Positions 24,979 to 34,379 of a stretch of DNA of 64,000 nucleotides are shown here, piece by piece. The number at the start of each line of letters is the position of its first letter. Position 1 is the first letter of the stretch. Location of the stretch: positions 1-64,000 of the forward strand of contig NZ_QNQT01000005.1 in the NCBI RefSeq assembly GCF_003362805.1, written 5' to 3'. The position numbers and the translations under genes were made by a program. Source of the DNA: Neobacillus piezotolerans (GTDB taxonomy: Bacteria > Bacillota > Bacilli > Bacillales > Cytobacillaceae). The notes under the pieces are model-generated. The model was given only the letters and a program-made list of their open reading frames with translations. It searched no databases and had not been told where the DNA came from.

Positions 24979-25683
24979 ATGGAACGTTCTAAGGAAGAAC
25001 GGGTTCATTCAGTCTTTGAAAGCATTTATGACAATTATGACAAAATGAATTCCGTAATCAGCTTCAAGCAGCATATCGCATGGCGAAAGGACACTATGAA
25101 AAGAATGAATGTCCGGCCCGGCGCGAAAGCCCTGGATCTTTGCTGCGGAACGGCTGACTGGACGATTGCCCTCGCCGATGCGGTTGGAAAGGGAGGCGAG
25201 GTTGTCGGACTGGATTTCAGCAAGAATATGCTCAAGATTGGGCAGCAAAAAATTGATGCCCTTAATCTATCCCAGGCCTCGCTTATCCACGGAAATGCAA
25301 TGGAACTGCCGTTTCTGGATGATACTTTCGATTATGTCACGATTGGTTTTGGGCTCAGGAATGTTCCTGATTACATGCAGGTCCTGAAGGAAATGTATAG
25401 GGTGGTGAAACCAGGAGGGATCGCGGTTTGCCTGGAAACATCCCAGCCAACCTTGCCTGTATACAGGCAGTTGTATTTCTTTTATTTCAGGTTCATCATG
25501 CCGTTGTTCGGAAAAATGTTTGCAAAAAGCTATAATGAATATTCATGGCTCCAGGAATCCGCACGCGATTTCCCGGGAGCGAAGGAGCTTGCCGGGATGT
25601 TCGAGGAAGCCGGTTTTCAAAAAGTTTCCTATAAGCCATACAGCGGGGGCGCGGCCGCCGTCCATTTCGGGCATAAACAGTAA
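24979..25683 (+). CDS. menG: Demethylmenaquinone methyltransferase
   Basis: A 234-residue SAM-dependent enzyme that C-methylates demethylmenaquinone in the last step of menaquinone synthesis. The SAM site is [15 protein letters not shown] (near residues 47-61), followed by [11 protein letters not shown] and the UbiE/MenG block [24 protein letters not shown]. The C-terminal region ([15 protein letters not shown]) is also characteristic. Start ATG lies 5 nt after hepS. Also called menH or ubiE in older work. Confidence 0.96.
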   Translation: MERSKEERVHSVFESIYDNYDKMNSVISFKQHIAWRKDTMKRMNVRPGAKALDLCCGTADWTIALADAVGKGGEVVGLDFSKNMLKIGQQKIDALNLSQASLIHGNAMELPFLDDTFDYVTIGFGLRNVPDYMQVLKEMYRVVKPGGIAVCLETSQPTLPVYRQLYFFYFRFIMPLFGKMFAKSYNEYSWLQESARDFPGAKELAGMFEEAGFQKVSYKPYSGGAAAVHFGHKQ

Positions 25684-25721
25684 ACAAGAAGTTTTATCAG
25701 AAAAGCAGGGTGAATGCCTCT

Positions 25722-26684
25722 ATGAAATTAAAAATGATGACTTCATTTTTAAATTCCGATCTTATTTTAATCGAGAATACACTTGAAGAAACTATCCAGG
25801 CTGAATCCTTGCTGCTCAGGCAGGCCTCTTTGCATACCCTCCAGGCGGGCGGAAAACGCATCCGTCCTGTTTTTGTTTTGCTAGCCGCGAAATTCGGGAA
25901 TTATGATATCCATGTCGTAAAAAACGCCGCGGTATCGCTAGAATTAATCCATATGGCTTCTCTCGTCCACGACGATGTTATCGATGACGCGGAATTGCGC
26001 AGGGGCAAGCCGACGATTAAGTCCAAATGGGACAATCGGATAGCGATGTATACCGGGGATTATATTTTGGCGCTGTCCCTCGAAGTAATGACTTCAATAG
26101 AAAAACCAAAAGCCCATAAAATTTTGGCGAATACGATTGTGGAGGTTTGCGTCGGCGAAATCCAGCAAATCAGGGATAAATACAGGTTCGACCAAACGAT
26201 GCGGGACTATTTCAGGAGAATAAAACGGAAGACGGCCCTCCTTATCGCTGTTAGCTGCCAGCTCGGGGCGATATCCGCCGATGCCAGCGAAGAAATCAGT
26301 AGAAAGCTTTACTGGTTTGGATACTATGTCGGGATGTCCTATCAAATAATCGATGATATCCTAGACTTTACCTCAACGGAAAAAGAGCTTGGAAAGCCTG
26401 CGGGAAGCGACCTTTTCCAAGGGAATATCACGGCGCCAGTCCTATACGCAATGGCCGATTCCCATTTGAAGGAAAAGATAGTCCGAATCAATGAACATTC
26501 AAGCCGGAAAGACCTGGATGAAGTGATAGAAACGATTAAAAATTCCGGCGCCATTGAAAAGTCGCTTGATTTAAGCGATCGCTATTTGAAAAAGGCATTG
26601 GCCATCCTTGATGGGCTTCCCCAGAACCGGGCGAAAAAAACGCTGAAGGATATAGCTAAATTTATCGGAAAGAGAAAATTCTGA
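25722..26684 (+). CDS. hepT: Heptaprenyl diphosphate synthase component II
   Basis: A 320-residue prenyl synthase subunit. The first Asp-rich motif DDVIDD lies at residues 84-89 and the second, DDILD, at 211-215. GGKRIRP binds the substrate pyrophosphate. Together with HepS it adds four isopentenyl units to farnesyl diphosphate. I chose ATG 25722, behind AGGGTGA, instead of GTG 25710. C-terminus KFIGKRKF is as in the B. subtilis protein. Last gene of its operon. Confidence 0.96.
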   Translation: MKLKMMTSFLNSDLILIENTLEETIQAESLLLRQASLHTLQAGGKRIRPVFVLLAAKFGNYDIHVVKNAAVSLELIHMASLVHDDVIDDAELRRGKPTIKSKWDNRIAMYTGDYILALSLEVMTSIEKPKAHKILANTIVEVCVGEIQQIRDKYRFDQTMRDYFRRIKRKTALLIAVSCQLGAISADASEEISRKLYWFGYYVGMSYQIIDDILDFTSTEKELGKPAGSDLFQGNITAPVLYAMADSHLKEKIVRINEHSSRKDLDEVIETIKNSGAIEKSLDLSDRYLKKALAILDGLPQNRAKKTLKDIAKFIGKRKF

Positions 26685-26806
26685 TCCGTTCGTTAAAAGA
26701 TCCATTCACGCGTTTGCTTCTTGCGATTTTTTCTAATCAATGGTACGATTTTCGTGAATTGCCTCTATGAGCAATCATGATACATATATGTTTAGGAGTG
26801 GAAATA

Positions 26807-27253
26807 ATGGAAAAAACATTTTTAATGGTTAAGCCAGATGGTGTACAAAGGGCTGTAATCGGAGAAATCGTGGCCCGTTTTGAAAAGAAGGGTTTCCAGC
26901 TTGTTGGGGCGAAATTGATGAACATTCCCCGCGAAATGGCTGAAGAGCATTATGGGGAGCACAAAGAACGCCCATTTTTCGGCGAATTGGTTGACTTCAT
27001 TACTTCCGGCCCTGTATTTGCCATGGTATGGCAAGGCGAGAATGTCATCACGACAGCCCGCCAAATGATGGGTGCCACCAATCCAAAGGATGCTGCTCCT
27101 GGAACAATCCGTGGCGAATTCGCACTGACTGTTGGCAAGAATATCATCCACGGATCCGATTCACCTGCAAGTGCGGAGCGCGAAATCGGCATCTTCTTCA
27201 AACCTGAAGAGCTAGTTGAATACACAAAACTAATAAACGGCTGGGTATACTAA
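26807..27253 (+). CDS. ndk: Nucleoside diphosphate kinase
   Basis: A 148-residue NDP kinase that transfers the terminal phosphate of ATP to other NDPs through a phospho-histidine. The active-site His is in [16 protein letters not shown] (near residue 115); KPDGVQR is the N-terminal nucleotide site. Start ATG 26807 follows TAGGAGTGG; the in-frame extension upstream is not needed. In B. subtilis ndk is followed by cheR and aroF; here aroC follows directly. Confidence 0.97.
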   Translation: MEKTFLMVKPDGVQRAVIGEIVARFEKKGFQLVGAKLMNIPREMAEEHYGEHKERPFFGELVDFITSGPVFAMVWQGENVITTARQMMGATNPKDAAPGTIRGEFALTVGKNIIHGSDSPASAEREIGIFFKPEELVEYTKLINGWVY

Positions 27254-27257
27254 TCCC

Positions 27258-27289
27258 AAAGGGGCACTTGTCAAACGAGTGCCCTTTTT
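27258..27289 (+). terminator. Terminator of ndk
   Basis: AAGGGGCACT pairs with AGTGCCCTTT over a 9-nt loop, followed by T. Confidence 0.8.
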
Positions 27290-27432
27290 GTATACGTTTA
27301 CTTTTGTTGAATATTCTGTTTTTTCCTGGTTTAATCATAGCCGATACATAGACCAAAGATAAATAGCCTAGTGACAAAACCACAAATGACCTGTAACATA
27401 GCCTTAATCATTTTTAAAAGGGGAATGAAAAC

Positions 27433-28602
27433 ATGAGATATCTAACCGCGGGGGAATCGCACGGCCCCCAGTTGACTGTAATTATCGAAGGAGTTCCGGC
27501 CGGCTTGCCAATCCAAGCTGAACAAATCAATCAGGAGCTTGCCCGCAGGCAGAAAGGTCACGGCAGGGGCAGACGGATGCAGATTGAAAAAGACACAGTG
27601 GAAATTGTTGGCGGAATCCGTCATGGAAAAACAATGGGTTCGCCAATTGCGCTTGTTATAAAAAATGATGACTGGAAGCACTGGACACATATTATGGGGC
27701 CGGAACCGATTGATGAAGAAGCCGAGTCTGAAGTGAAGCGCAGGATTTCGCGGCCTCGTCCCGGCCATGCAGATTTGAATGGCGCGATAAAATACGGGCA
27801 CAGGGATATGAGGAATGTCCTTGAGCGTTCTTCTGCAAGGGAAACGGCCGCCCGTGTCGCCGCAGGCGCAGTCGCAAAGGTGCTGCTTGGGCAGGCTGGC
27901 ATTGAAATAGTTTCCTATGTCACTGAAATTGGCGGGGTAAAAGCGACGGTCCCAGAGTTGTCCATGGCTGATATGAAAAAAATGAGCGAAAACTCGCCTG
28001 TACGCTGCCTTGACCCGGAAGCGGAACTAAAAATGATGGAAGCCATTGATACGGCGAAAGAAAATGGAGACTCAATTGGCGGTATTGTTGAAGTTACAGC
28101 CACGGGCATGCCAGTCGGAGTGGGGAGTTATGTCCAATACGACAGGAAGCTGGATTCACGAATCGCGGGTGCAATTGTGAGCATTAATGCCTTCAAGGGG
28201 GTAGAATTCGGGATTGGCTTTAGAGCGGCCGAAATACCTGGCTCACAGGTCCATGATGAAATCATTTGGGATAAAGAAACCGGCTATACGAGGAGAACGA
28301 ACCGGCTTGGCGGTTTCGAAGGCGGTATGACAAACGGGATGCCGATTATCGTAAGAGGGGTTATGAAGCCAATCCCGACCTTGTATAAACCCCTTCAAAG
28401 TGTGGATATCGAGACGAAGGAGCCTTTTTCCGCCAGCATTGAACGGTCTGATAGCTGTGCTGTTCCCGCGGCGGCCGTTGTTGCGGAGAGTGCGGTTGCA
28501 TGGGAGCTTGCTTCCGCGCTGGCTGAACAATTCAATACGGACAGGCTTGATGTCTTTCTTGAGGAAATCAGGAACCACAGGGAACGGGCGAGGTTATTCT
28601 AA
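27433..28602 (+). CDS. aroC: Chorismate synthase
   Basis: A 389-residue FMN-dependent enzyme that converts EPSP to chorismate. The signatures GESHGPQL (residues 7-14), [11 protein letters not shown] (near 41), RPGHADLNG (near 103) and the Arg/Ser block [15 protein letters not shown] are present. Named aroF in B. subtilis. Start ATG follows AAAAGGGGAATG. Its stop overlaps the aroB start by one base, so the two are coupled. No cheR lies upstream here. Confidence 0.97.
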   Translation: MRYLTAGESHGPQLTVIIEGVPAGLPIQAEQINQELARRQKGHGRGRRMQIEKDTVEIVGGIRHGKTMGSPIALVIKNDDWKHWTHIMGPEPIDEEAESEVKRRISRPRPGHADLNGAIKYGHRDMRNVLERSSARETAARVAAGAVAKVLLGQAGIEIVSYVTEIGGVKATVPELSMADMKKMSENSPVRCLDPEAELKMMEAIDTAKENGDSIGGIVEVTATGMPVGVGSYVQYDRKLDSRIAGAIVSINAFKGVEFGIGFRAAEIPGSQVHDEIIWDKETGYTRRTNRLGGFEGGMTNGMPIIVRGVMKPIPTLYKPLQSVDIETKEPFSASIERSDSCAVPAAAVVAESAVAWELASALAEQFNTDRLDVFLEEIRNHRERARLF

Positions 28603-29681
28603 TGGAGTCGCTCGAAATCAACACGGGTTCAAAAAAGTACCCAGTCATGATCGGCGAGCATGCTGTGTCTCTGCTGGGGGATTATCTGGGCCAACTTTCT
28701 TTCACCAAGTTGCTGATCATTACCGACAAAAACGTCGAAAAAATCTGTCTGCCGATTCTTTTGGGGAACTTGCGGAGCTATCATCCGTGCGTTTTTACCG
28801 CGCCAGCAGGAGAACAGGCAAAATCAATCGATACTTACTACGAGGCCATGACATCCGCACTTGAAAACGGCCTGGATAGGAAGTCGATAATTATTGCCCT
28901 GGGCGGAGGAGCGATTGGCGATCTTGCGGGATTCGTCGCCGCTACTTATATGAGGGGAATCCGGTTCATTCAGGTTCCAACCACGATTCTCGCACATGAT
29001 AGCTCGGTCGGCGGGAAAACAGGGATCAACCACAGGCTCGCCAAAAACATGATCGGTGCATTTCATCAGCCGGAAGCTGTATTTTATGACCTTTCTTTTT
29101 TAAAAAGCCTCCCTTCGGAGGAAGTCCGTTCTGGTTTCGCTGAGGTTGTAAAGCATGGCTTGATTGGCGATCCGTCCTTTTACCGATGGCTAAAATCAAA
29201 TATTCAAGATCTCGGAAACATAAGCATCGGGCAATATGAAACGATGCTTGCGATGGGGATTGGCGTAAAGGCATCGATTGTTGCTAAAGATGTAATGGAA
29301 ACAGGCATACGGGCCTTCCTTAACTTTGGACATACCCTGGGCCACGCGATAGAAGCTGAAATGGGATATGGGAAAGTCACTCACGGGGAAGCGGTGATGA
29401 TTGGCATGCTATTCGCGTTGGAAGCGAGCAAGTCGGAGGCAGGGCTTGAATTTGACCTTGAAAGCTTTCGCGCCTGGGTGGAAAAGCTCGGCTTTTCCGC
29501 CTCCATTCCTTATGGCATTGAACCGGTGGGCTTGTTGAAAAGGATGAAACAGGATAAAAAGGCCGTAGGAGGGACAGTGAAGTTTGTTTTTCTTGAGGAA
29601 ATCGGAAAGCCAAGCCTTAGAGACATAGATGATTCAAGGCTGGAATCGTTGTTGAATAATTTCTTACTTTCAAAAAAGTAA
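28602..29681 (+). CDS. aroB: 3-dehydroquinate synthase
   Basis: A 359-residue NAD- and metal-dependent enzyme that closes DAHP to 3-dehydroquinate. NAD-binding GGGAIGDLAGFVAATYMRG (near residues 99-117), metal-ligand region FAEVVKHGLIGD (near 180) and FNFGHTLGHAIE / THGEAV (near 240-262) are intact. ATG overlaps the aroC stop (TAATG). In B. subtilis aroH and the trp operon follow; here hisC follows after a promoter. Confidence 0.97.
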   Translation: MESLEINTGSKKYPVMIGEHAVSLLGDYLGQLSFTKLLIITDKNVEKICLPILLGNLRSYHPCVFTAPAGEQAKSIDTYYEAMTSALENGLDRKSIIIALGGGAIGDLAGFVAATYMRGIRFIQVPTTILAHDSSVGGKTGINHRLAKNMIGAFHQPEAVFYDLSFLKSLPSEEVRSGFAEVVKHGLIGDPSFYRWLKSNIQDLGNISIGQYETMLAMGIGVKASIVAKDVMETGIRAFLNFGHTLGHAIEAEMGYGKVTHGEAVMIGMLFALEASKSEAGLEFDLESFRAWVEKLGFSASIPYGIEPVGLLKRMKQDKKAVGGTVKFVFLEEIGKPSLRDIDDSRLESLLNNFLLSKK

Positions 29682-29688
29682 AAAAACG

Positions 29689-29717
29689 CTGACTTCTGGA
29701 TTTGCCTGTGTTAGAAT
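29689..29717 (+). promoter_or_regulatory. Candidate sigma-A promoter of hisC-tyrA-aroA
   Basis: The -35 CTGACT (29689-29694) and -10 TAGAAT (29712-29717) lie 17 nt apart, with an extended TGT before the -10. It begins just after the aroB stop. The leader to hisC is about 65 nt; I see no T-box and no run of G/UAG repeats for TRAP in it. Confidence 0.5.
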
Positions 29718-29787
29718 GAAAAGAAAAACTCACACGCACTTTAAAGCGTTAAAGCGATGTGGTGAAAACAACAACGAGGTGTTTATA

Positions 29788-30891
29788 ATGCGCTGGAAGA
29801 AGCAATTGCTAACCCTTACCCCATATCAGCCAGGTAAATCGATTGATTCAGTAAAAAAACAATACGGCTTGGAAACGATCGTTAAACTCGCTTCAAATGA
29901 AAATCCGTTTGGCTGTTCGGACAAAGTATTGGAACGTATTAAAAACTACAGTGAAAGCCTGGCCCTTTACCCGGACGGGCGTGCCGGGGAATTGAGGGAA
30001 ACCCTAGCAAATATGCTCGGGATTCCCAATGACAGGCTCATTTTCGGAAATGGTTCGGATGAACTTATCCGGATCATTTCAAGAGCCCTCCTGTACCCGG
30101 GTGCAAATACGGTAATGGCTTCGCCAACCTTTCCTCAATACCGCCATAATGCGGTACTTGAAGGCGCTGAAGTTCGTGAGGTTGAATTGGTCGATGGTAA
30201 GCACGATTTGCAAGGGATGCTTGACGCGGTCGATGAAAATACGAACGTAATCTGGATATGCAGCCCTAATAACCCAACCGGAACCTATATCCCGGATGAA
30301 GAACTTCAATCCTTCCTGGAACAGGTACCAGGGAACATATTAGTTGTTATCGATGAAGCGTACTATGAATATGTAACAGCTGCGGACTTTCATGATTCTC
30401 TCTCAATTACCGATAAATTTCCTAATGTAATAGCTTTGCGTACATTCTCAAAAATCTATGGGCTGGCAAGCCTGAGGGTTGGATATGGCATTGCGGATCC
30501 ATCGATTATCAAGGTTCTCGAGCCTGCCAGGGAACCTTTCAATGCAAATTCCTTTGGACAGCAGGCAGCGAAGGCCGCTCTCTCCGACCAGGAATTTGTC
30601 GCGCGTTGCAGGGAGATAAACAGGAAGGGCCTTGAAATGTTCTACCAATTTTGCGAAACCCATGGTTTGCCATATTATCAATCCCAGGGTAATTTTATTT
30701 TGATTAATTTCAGAATGGATGCCAACAAAGTATTCCAAAGTATGCTCGAACGCGGCTTTATTGTGCGTTCAGGCGCCTTGCTTGGCTTCCCCCAATGCGT
30801 ACGGGTGACGGTCGGCTCGGAAAGCCAGGTAGCCGCCTTGCTGAAGGAATTAGAAGCATTCCTAGAAAAAGAATCCAAGGCGTTTGCTTAA
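29788..30891 (+). CDS. hisC: Histidinol-phosphate (aromatic) aminotransferase
   Basis: A 367-residue PLP aminotransferase of the HisC family. In Bacillus it serves histidine synthesis and also transaminates phenylpyruvate and hydroxyphenylpyruvate, which suits its place before tyrA. The PLP lysine is K222 in TFSKIYGLASLRVGYG; the pocket also shows NPNNPTG-type SPNNPTG and DEAYYEY. I use ATG 29788 behind GAGGTG; upstream in-frame codons overlap the promoter. Confidence 0.95.
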   Translation: MRWKKQLLTLTPYQPGKSIDSVKKQYGLETIVKLASNENPFGCSDKVLERIKNYSESLALYPDGRAGELRETLANMLGIPNDRLIFGNGSDELIRIISRALLYPGANTVMASPTFPQYRHNAVLEGAEVREVELVDGKHDLQGMLDAVDENTNVIWICSPNNPTGTYIPDEELQSFLEQVPGNILVVIDEAYYEYVTAADFHDSLSITDKFPNVIALRTFSKIYGLASLRVGYGIADPSIIKVLEPAREPFNANSFGQQAAKAALSDQEFVARCREINRKGLEMFYQFCETHGLPYYQSQGNFILINFRMDANKVFQSMLERGFIVRSGALLGFPQCVRVTVGSESQVAALLKELEAFLEKESKAFA

Positions 30892-30905
30892 AGGGAGTGC
30901 GGAAA

Positions 30906-32009
30906 TTGAACGGTAATGTTTTCATCATTGGAATGGGATTGATTGGCGGTTCTTTGGCACTTTGCATTAAAAAGGCTCATCCTGATGCAAAGGTATCAGG
31001 GTTTGATGTAAGGAAACGCCAGGCCGAATTAGCAAAAATGTTTGGGGCGATCGATGAAATTTCTGAAACAATTAGGGAAGGGGCCTCGGATGCGGATTTA
31101 ATCATTATTTCCGCCCCTGTCAGGGAAACAGCGAGAATCCTGATGGAGCTGTCAACATGCGCAATTAAGGAAACGGTCATCATTACGGATACTGGAAGTA
31201 CTAAAAAGGAAATATCCCGCCTCGCCGCCCCCTTAAAACAAAAAGGTTTTTCGTTTATTGGGGGCCATCCGATGGCTGGGTCCCATAAAAGCGGAATTAC
31301 AGCCGCGAAGGAAATCCTTTTCGAAAATGCATTTTACATATTGACGCCCGAAGATTCCCGGGAAAAGGAAAGTGCAGCCGATCTTAAGGAATGGCTAAGG
31401 GGGACGAACGCCAGGTTCCTTGAACTTTCCCCGGAAGACCATGATTATCTGGCAGGGGCAATAAGCCATTTTCCACACATCATCGCGGCCTCGATTGTCC
31501 ATCAGACTAAAAGCTTGTCAGGCAGTAATGACCTGCTCCCGAGGCTTGCAGCCGGCGGATTCAGGGACATTACCAGGATTGCGTCGAGCAGCCCGGAAAT
31601 GTGGCGTGACATTCTTCTCCATAATAAAGACGTGCTGATCGAATTGCTCGATTTATGGGGTAAGGAAATGGAGCGTGTCCGCCGCCTTTTGGGGACATCA
31701 AATGAGGAGGAGCTTACCGCGTATTTTTCTGAGGCGAAACAATTCCGCGATGGGCTGCCTGTGAAAGAAAAAGGGGCTATACCAGCTTTTTATGATTTGT
31801 ATGTCGATATACCGGACTATCCAGGGGTTATCTCTGAAATTACGGGTTATCTTGCGAAAGAAGAAATCAGCATTACGAATATCCGCATAATCGAAACGAG
31901 GGAAGAAATATACGGAGTGCTGGCAATCAGCTTCCAAACAGCAATGGATAGGGAAAAGGCCGAGAAATGCATCCAGGCGTGCACTTCCTATCCCACTTCC
32001 TATGAATAA
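30906..32009 (+). CDS. tyrA: Prephenate dehydrogenase with C-terminal ACT domain
   Basis: A 367-residue enzyme that oxidatively decarboxylates prephenate to 4-hydroxyphenylpyruvate for tyrosine. NAD site [12 protein letters not shown] is at the N-terminus, [12 protein letters not shown] carries catalytic and substrate residues, and the ACT domain (about residues 295-367, [25 protein letters not shown]) provides tyrosine feedback in relatives. The start is TTG 30906 behind AAGGGAG; it lies 14 nt after hisC. aroA follows after 25 nt. Confidence 0.95.
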   Translation: MNGNVFIIGMGLIGGSLALCIKKAHPDAKVSGFDVRKRQAELAKMFGAIDEISETIREGASDADLIIISAPVRETARILMELSTCAIKETVIITDTGSTKKEISRLAAPLKQKGFSFIGGHPMAGSHKSGITAAKEILFENAFYILTPEDSREKESAADLKEWLRGTNARFLELSPEDHDYLAGAISHFPHIIAASIVHQTKSLSGSNDLLPRLAAGGFRDITRIASSSPEMWRDILLHNKDVLIELLDLWGKEMERVRRLLGTSNEEELTAYFSEAKQFRDGLPVKEKGAIPAFYDLYVDIPDYPGVISEITGYLAKEEISITNIRIIETREEIYGVLAISFQTAMDREKAEKCIQACTSYPTSYE

Positions 32010-32034
32010 TAAGTTTGAATCCGGAGGTGCAGAA

Positions 32035-33321
32035 TTGAAACAAATAAGCGTTATGCCCGCAGCAAAGGGCTTGTTGGGCGAAATCAGCGTTCCAGGTGAT
32101 AAATCTATTTCCCACAGGGCGGTCATGTTCGGGGCGATTGCCAATGGAACAACTTCAGTAAGGAACTTTCTTCCGGGAAATGATTGCTTAAGCACTGTTT
32201 CCTGTTTCCGGAACCTTGGCGTGAACATTGAGACGTCAGGAACTGAAATAAAAATACATGGGAATGGTATCGAGGGCCTAAAGGAACACACTGGCATTCT
32301 TGATGTCGGCAATTCCGGCACCACGATACGGCTAATGATGGGTCTGTTGGCGGGTACGCCGTTTGTTTCCAGGCTTATCGGGGATGAGTCGATTGCCAAA
32401 AGGCCAATGAACAGGGTAGCGGCACCGTTAAGGGAAATGGGGGCGTTGATTGATGGCCGCGAAAATGGCAAATTCATCCCGATTACGATTACCGGTACTA
32501 GGCTGAAAGGGATTTCCTATTCGCTTCCGGTTGCGAGCGCCCAGGTAAAATCGGCCATCCTCCTTGCTGGCCTGCAGGCTGATGGCGAAACCACGATATC
32601 CGAAATCGCTCCCACTAGGGATCATACAGAAAGAATGATTCGCCTGTTTGGCGGGAAAATTGAAACTTCAGGCAAGTCCATCGCAATACAAGGCGGGCAA
32701 AAGCTATACTGGACCGACTTCGAAGTTCCTGGCGACATCTCGTCGGCCGCCTTTTTCCTTGCAGCAGGCTCGCTCGTTCCGGGAAGCGAAATTTTGCTTA
32801 AAAATGTTGGCTTGAATTGGACAAGGACAGGAATTCTAGATGTGTTAGAAAAGATGGGAGCCGATTTTTCGATTATTCGTACATCGGGCGATGTGTTTGA
32901 ACCCTCGGGAGACATCCTCGTAAAGTATTCCCGCCTAAAAGGCACCACAATTGGCGGGGACCTTGTTCCACGGCTTATCGATGAATTGCCAATCATAGCC
33001 CTTCTTGCCACCCAGGCTGAAGGGGAAACCATCATTCGGGATGCGGCTGAGCTCCGTGTCAAAGAGACCGACCGGATTGAAACAGTCGCGGATGAACTGA
33101 GGAAGCTTGGTGCGAAAATCGAAACAACTCCCGACGGCATGGTAATTTCAGGTGAAACACAACTTGGAAGCGGGACTGTGACAAGCCATGGCGACCATCG
33201 AATTGGTATGATGCTCGCTGTTGCAGGGCTTATTTGCCAAAAAGAGATCGAACTCCATGATATCGAGGCCATTGATGTTTCCTATCCGGACTTTTTCACC
33301 CACCTTGGTAGCATTAAATAA
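32035..33321 (+). CDS. aroA: EPSP synthase (3-phosphoshikimate 1-carboxyvinyltransferase)
   Basis: A 428-residue enzyme joining shikimate-3-phosphate and phosphoenolpyruvate. Substrate loops are visible: GDKSISHRA (near residue 20), [13 protein letters not shown] (near 89), KRPMNRV (near 121) and DHRIGMM (near 386). The RPMNRV form resembles class II EPSP synthases of Gram-positives. Called aroE in B. subtilis. I chose TTG 32035 behind GGAGGTG, which gives the B. subtilis length; an earlier start would overlap tyrA. Confidence 0.95.
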   Translation: MKQISVMPAAKGLLGEISVPGDKSISHRAVMFGAIANGTTSVRNFLPGNDCLSTVSCFRNLGVNIETSGTEIKIHGNGIEGLKEHTGILDVGNSGTTIRLMMGLLAGTPFVSRLIGDESIAKRPMNRVAAPLREMGALIDGRENGKFIPITITGTRLKGISYSLPVASAQVKSAILLAGLQADGETTISEIAPTRDHTERMIRLFGGKIETSGKSIAIQGGQKLYWTDFEVPGDISSAAFFLAAGSLVPGSEILLKNVGLNWTRTGILDVLEKMGADFSIIRTSGDVFEPSGDILVKYSRLKGTTIGGDLVPRLIDELPIIALLATQAEGETIIRDAAELRVKETDRIETVADELRKLGAKIETTPDGMVISGETQLGSGTVTSHGDHRIGMMLAVAGLICQKEIELHDIEAIDVSYPDFFTHLGSIK

Positions 33322-33339
33322 AACCCTAAGTAATGGATG

Positions 33340-33366
33340 TGGCGCCAGTTCCTTGATTGGCGCCGC
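33340..33366 (+). terminator. Stem-loop after aroA (weak terminator)
   Basis: GGCGCCA pairs with TGGCGCC over a 10-nt loop. Only a C/T-rich run follows, not a clear T-tract, so termination may be partial. Confidence 0.4.
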
Positions 33367-33458
33367 TTCCTGTTTCCGGGCTATAACATATTAATTTGTG
33401 CGTCATATTTTGTTTCATTCAGCATAGCTTGTCTTAAGACTTGCTAAAGGGTGATGAA

Positions 33459-34352
33459 ATGCCGTACATTATTGAAAATGCTACTATTTTAAGGGAAGGC
33501 AAACGCTCATCCCAATCCATTTTGGTGGAGGGTGGAAAAATAACGGCTGTCCGAGATGAATTGCCTGCCTATTCGTACATGAAAATGAATGTTGACGCGT
33601 TTTTGATGACCCCTGCCTATACGATTCTTGATGGAAATCTCCCCGAAAATTCTCCTGAGGAAATAAAAGCAACCATCGAAGAAAAGTATTTAAAAAATGG
33701 GTGCACAACTCTCCTTACCTATGCGAAGGTTGACTATGAAAGGCTAATTGCCCAGAAGCTTTCCGAGGTAGAGGAAAGCCTGGCCGGAATCCCCGCCGAT
33801 TATGCGATTGGAATAAAAATCCCAATCCGGATATTAAGCCCTGCTGTATTAAGAGAATGCAAAAAAAGGAAGCTTCCTGGTGTGTTTGTGGAATTTACGA
33901 CTGCGGCCTCTCTTGAACAAATTCCATGGGGGTGGGTCCGGGAAGCGCTGTTTCCCTATAATTGCCCTCTTATTCCCTCGATACCCATACAGGATGAGGC
34001 GCAGAAAAGGTTACTTTTGGCTAAGTGGAAAAAGGTTATGGAGAATGAACGAATTCCATCACTGCACTATGAAGTGGAGGAGAGTGTGCCAGTTGCTTCC
34101 CAGGCGCTAAACCGGATGGGGATATTTCCCTGGAGGTCGAGCCTGATTCATAACGCGGAGCTAAGCTATAATCTATATTGGAATGAGGGAATGGGCGAAA
34201 CTGATGAAAGGTCATTTTTCCTGCACCATGGCGACAAACTTGTGTTGACAGTCAGAAGAGGAAAAATTATCCGGATTGGAAGCAAGGCTGATTTTGCAGA
34301 AGGAAGTGGGGAACATATTAAAGTTAAAACCCACTCCTTTTTCGCCATATGA
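33459..34352 (+). CDS. Amidohydrolase-like protein without visible metal ligands
   Basis: A 297-residue protein whose N-terminus (IIENATILREGKRSSQSILVEGGKITAV) is that of the amidohydrolase superfamily beta-sandwich. Where an active enzyme has a PG-x-x-D-x-H-x-H metal site, this one reads MTPAYTILDGNLP, with no HxH; the C-terminal end (HHGDKLVLTVRRGKIIRIG) again resembles the family's closing beta-sandwich. I infer a catalytically dead or altered member. The start is ATG 33459 behind AAAGGGTG. ypiA follows 27 nt later, so the two are probably cotranscribed. No precise function can be given. Confidence 0.6.
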   Translation: MPYIIENATILREGKRSSQSILVEGGKITAVRDELPAYSYMKMNVDAFLMTPAYTILDGNLPENSPEEIKATIEEKYLKNGCTTLLTYAKVDYERLIAQKLSEVEESLAGIPADYAIGIKIPIRILSPAVLRECKKRKLPGVFVEFTTAASLEQIPWGWVREALFPYNCPLIPSIPIQDEAQKRLLLAKWKKVMENERIPSLHYEVEESVPVASQALNRMGIFPWRSSLIHNAELSYNLYWNEGMGETDERSFFLHHGDKLVLTVRRGKIIRIGSKADFAEGSGEHIKVKTHSFFAI

Positions 34353-34379
34353 AAATAAAAGGGTTCGGAGCGAGGATAG

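Noticed and set aside
29718-29787. TRAP-binding repeats or T-box before hisC
   Set aside because: The leader is only about 65 nt and has no run of G/UAG triplets and no T-box sequence.
31698-32477. Minus-strand 259-residue ORF over tyrA and aroA
   Set aside because: Shadow of two real genes in the opposite strand; no start site and no family motif.
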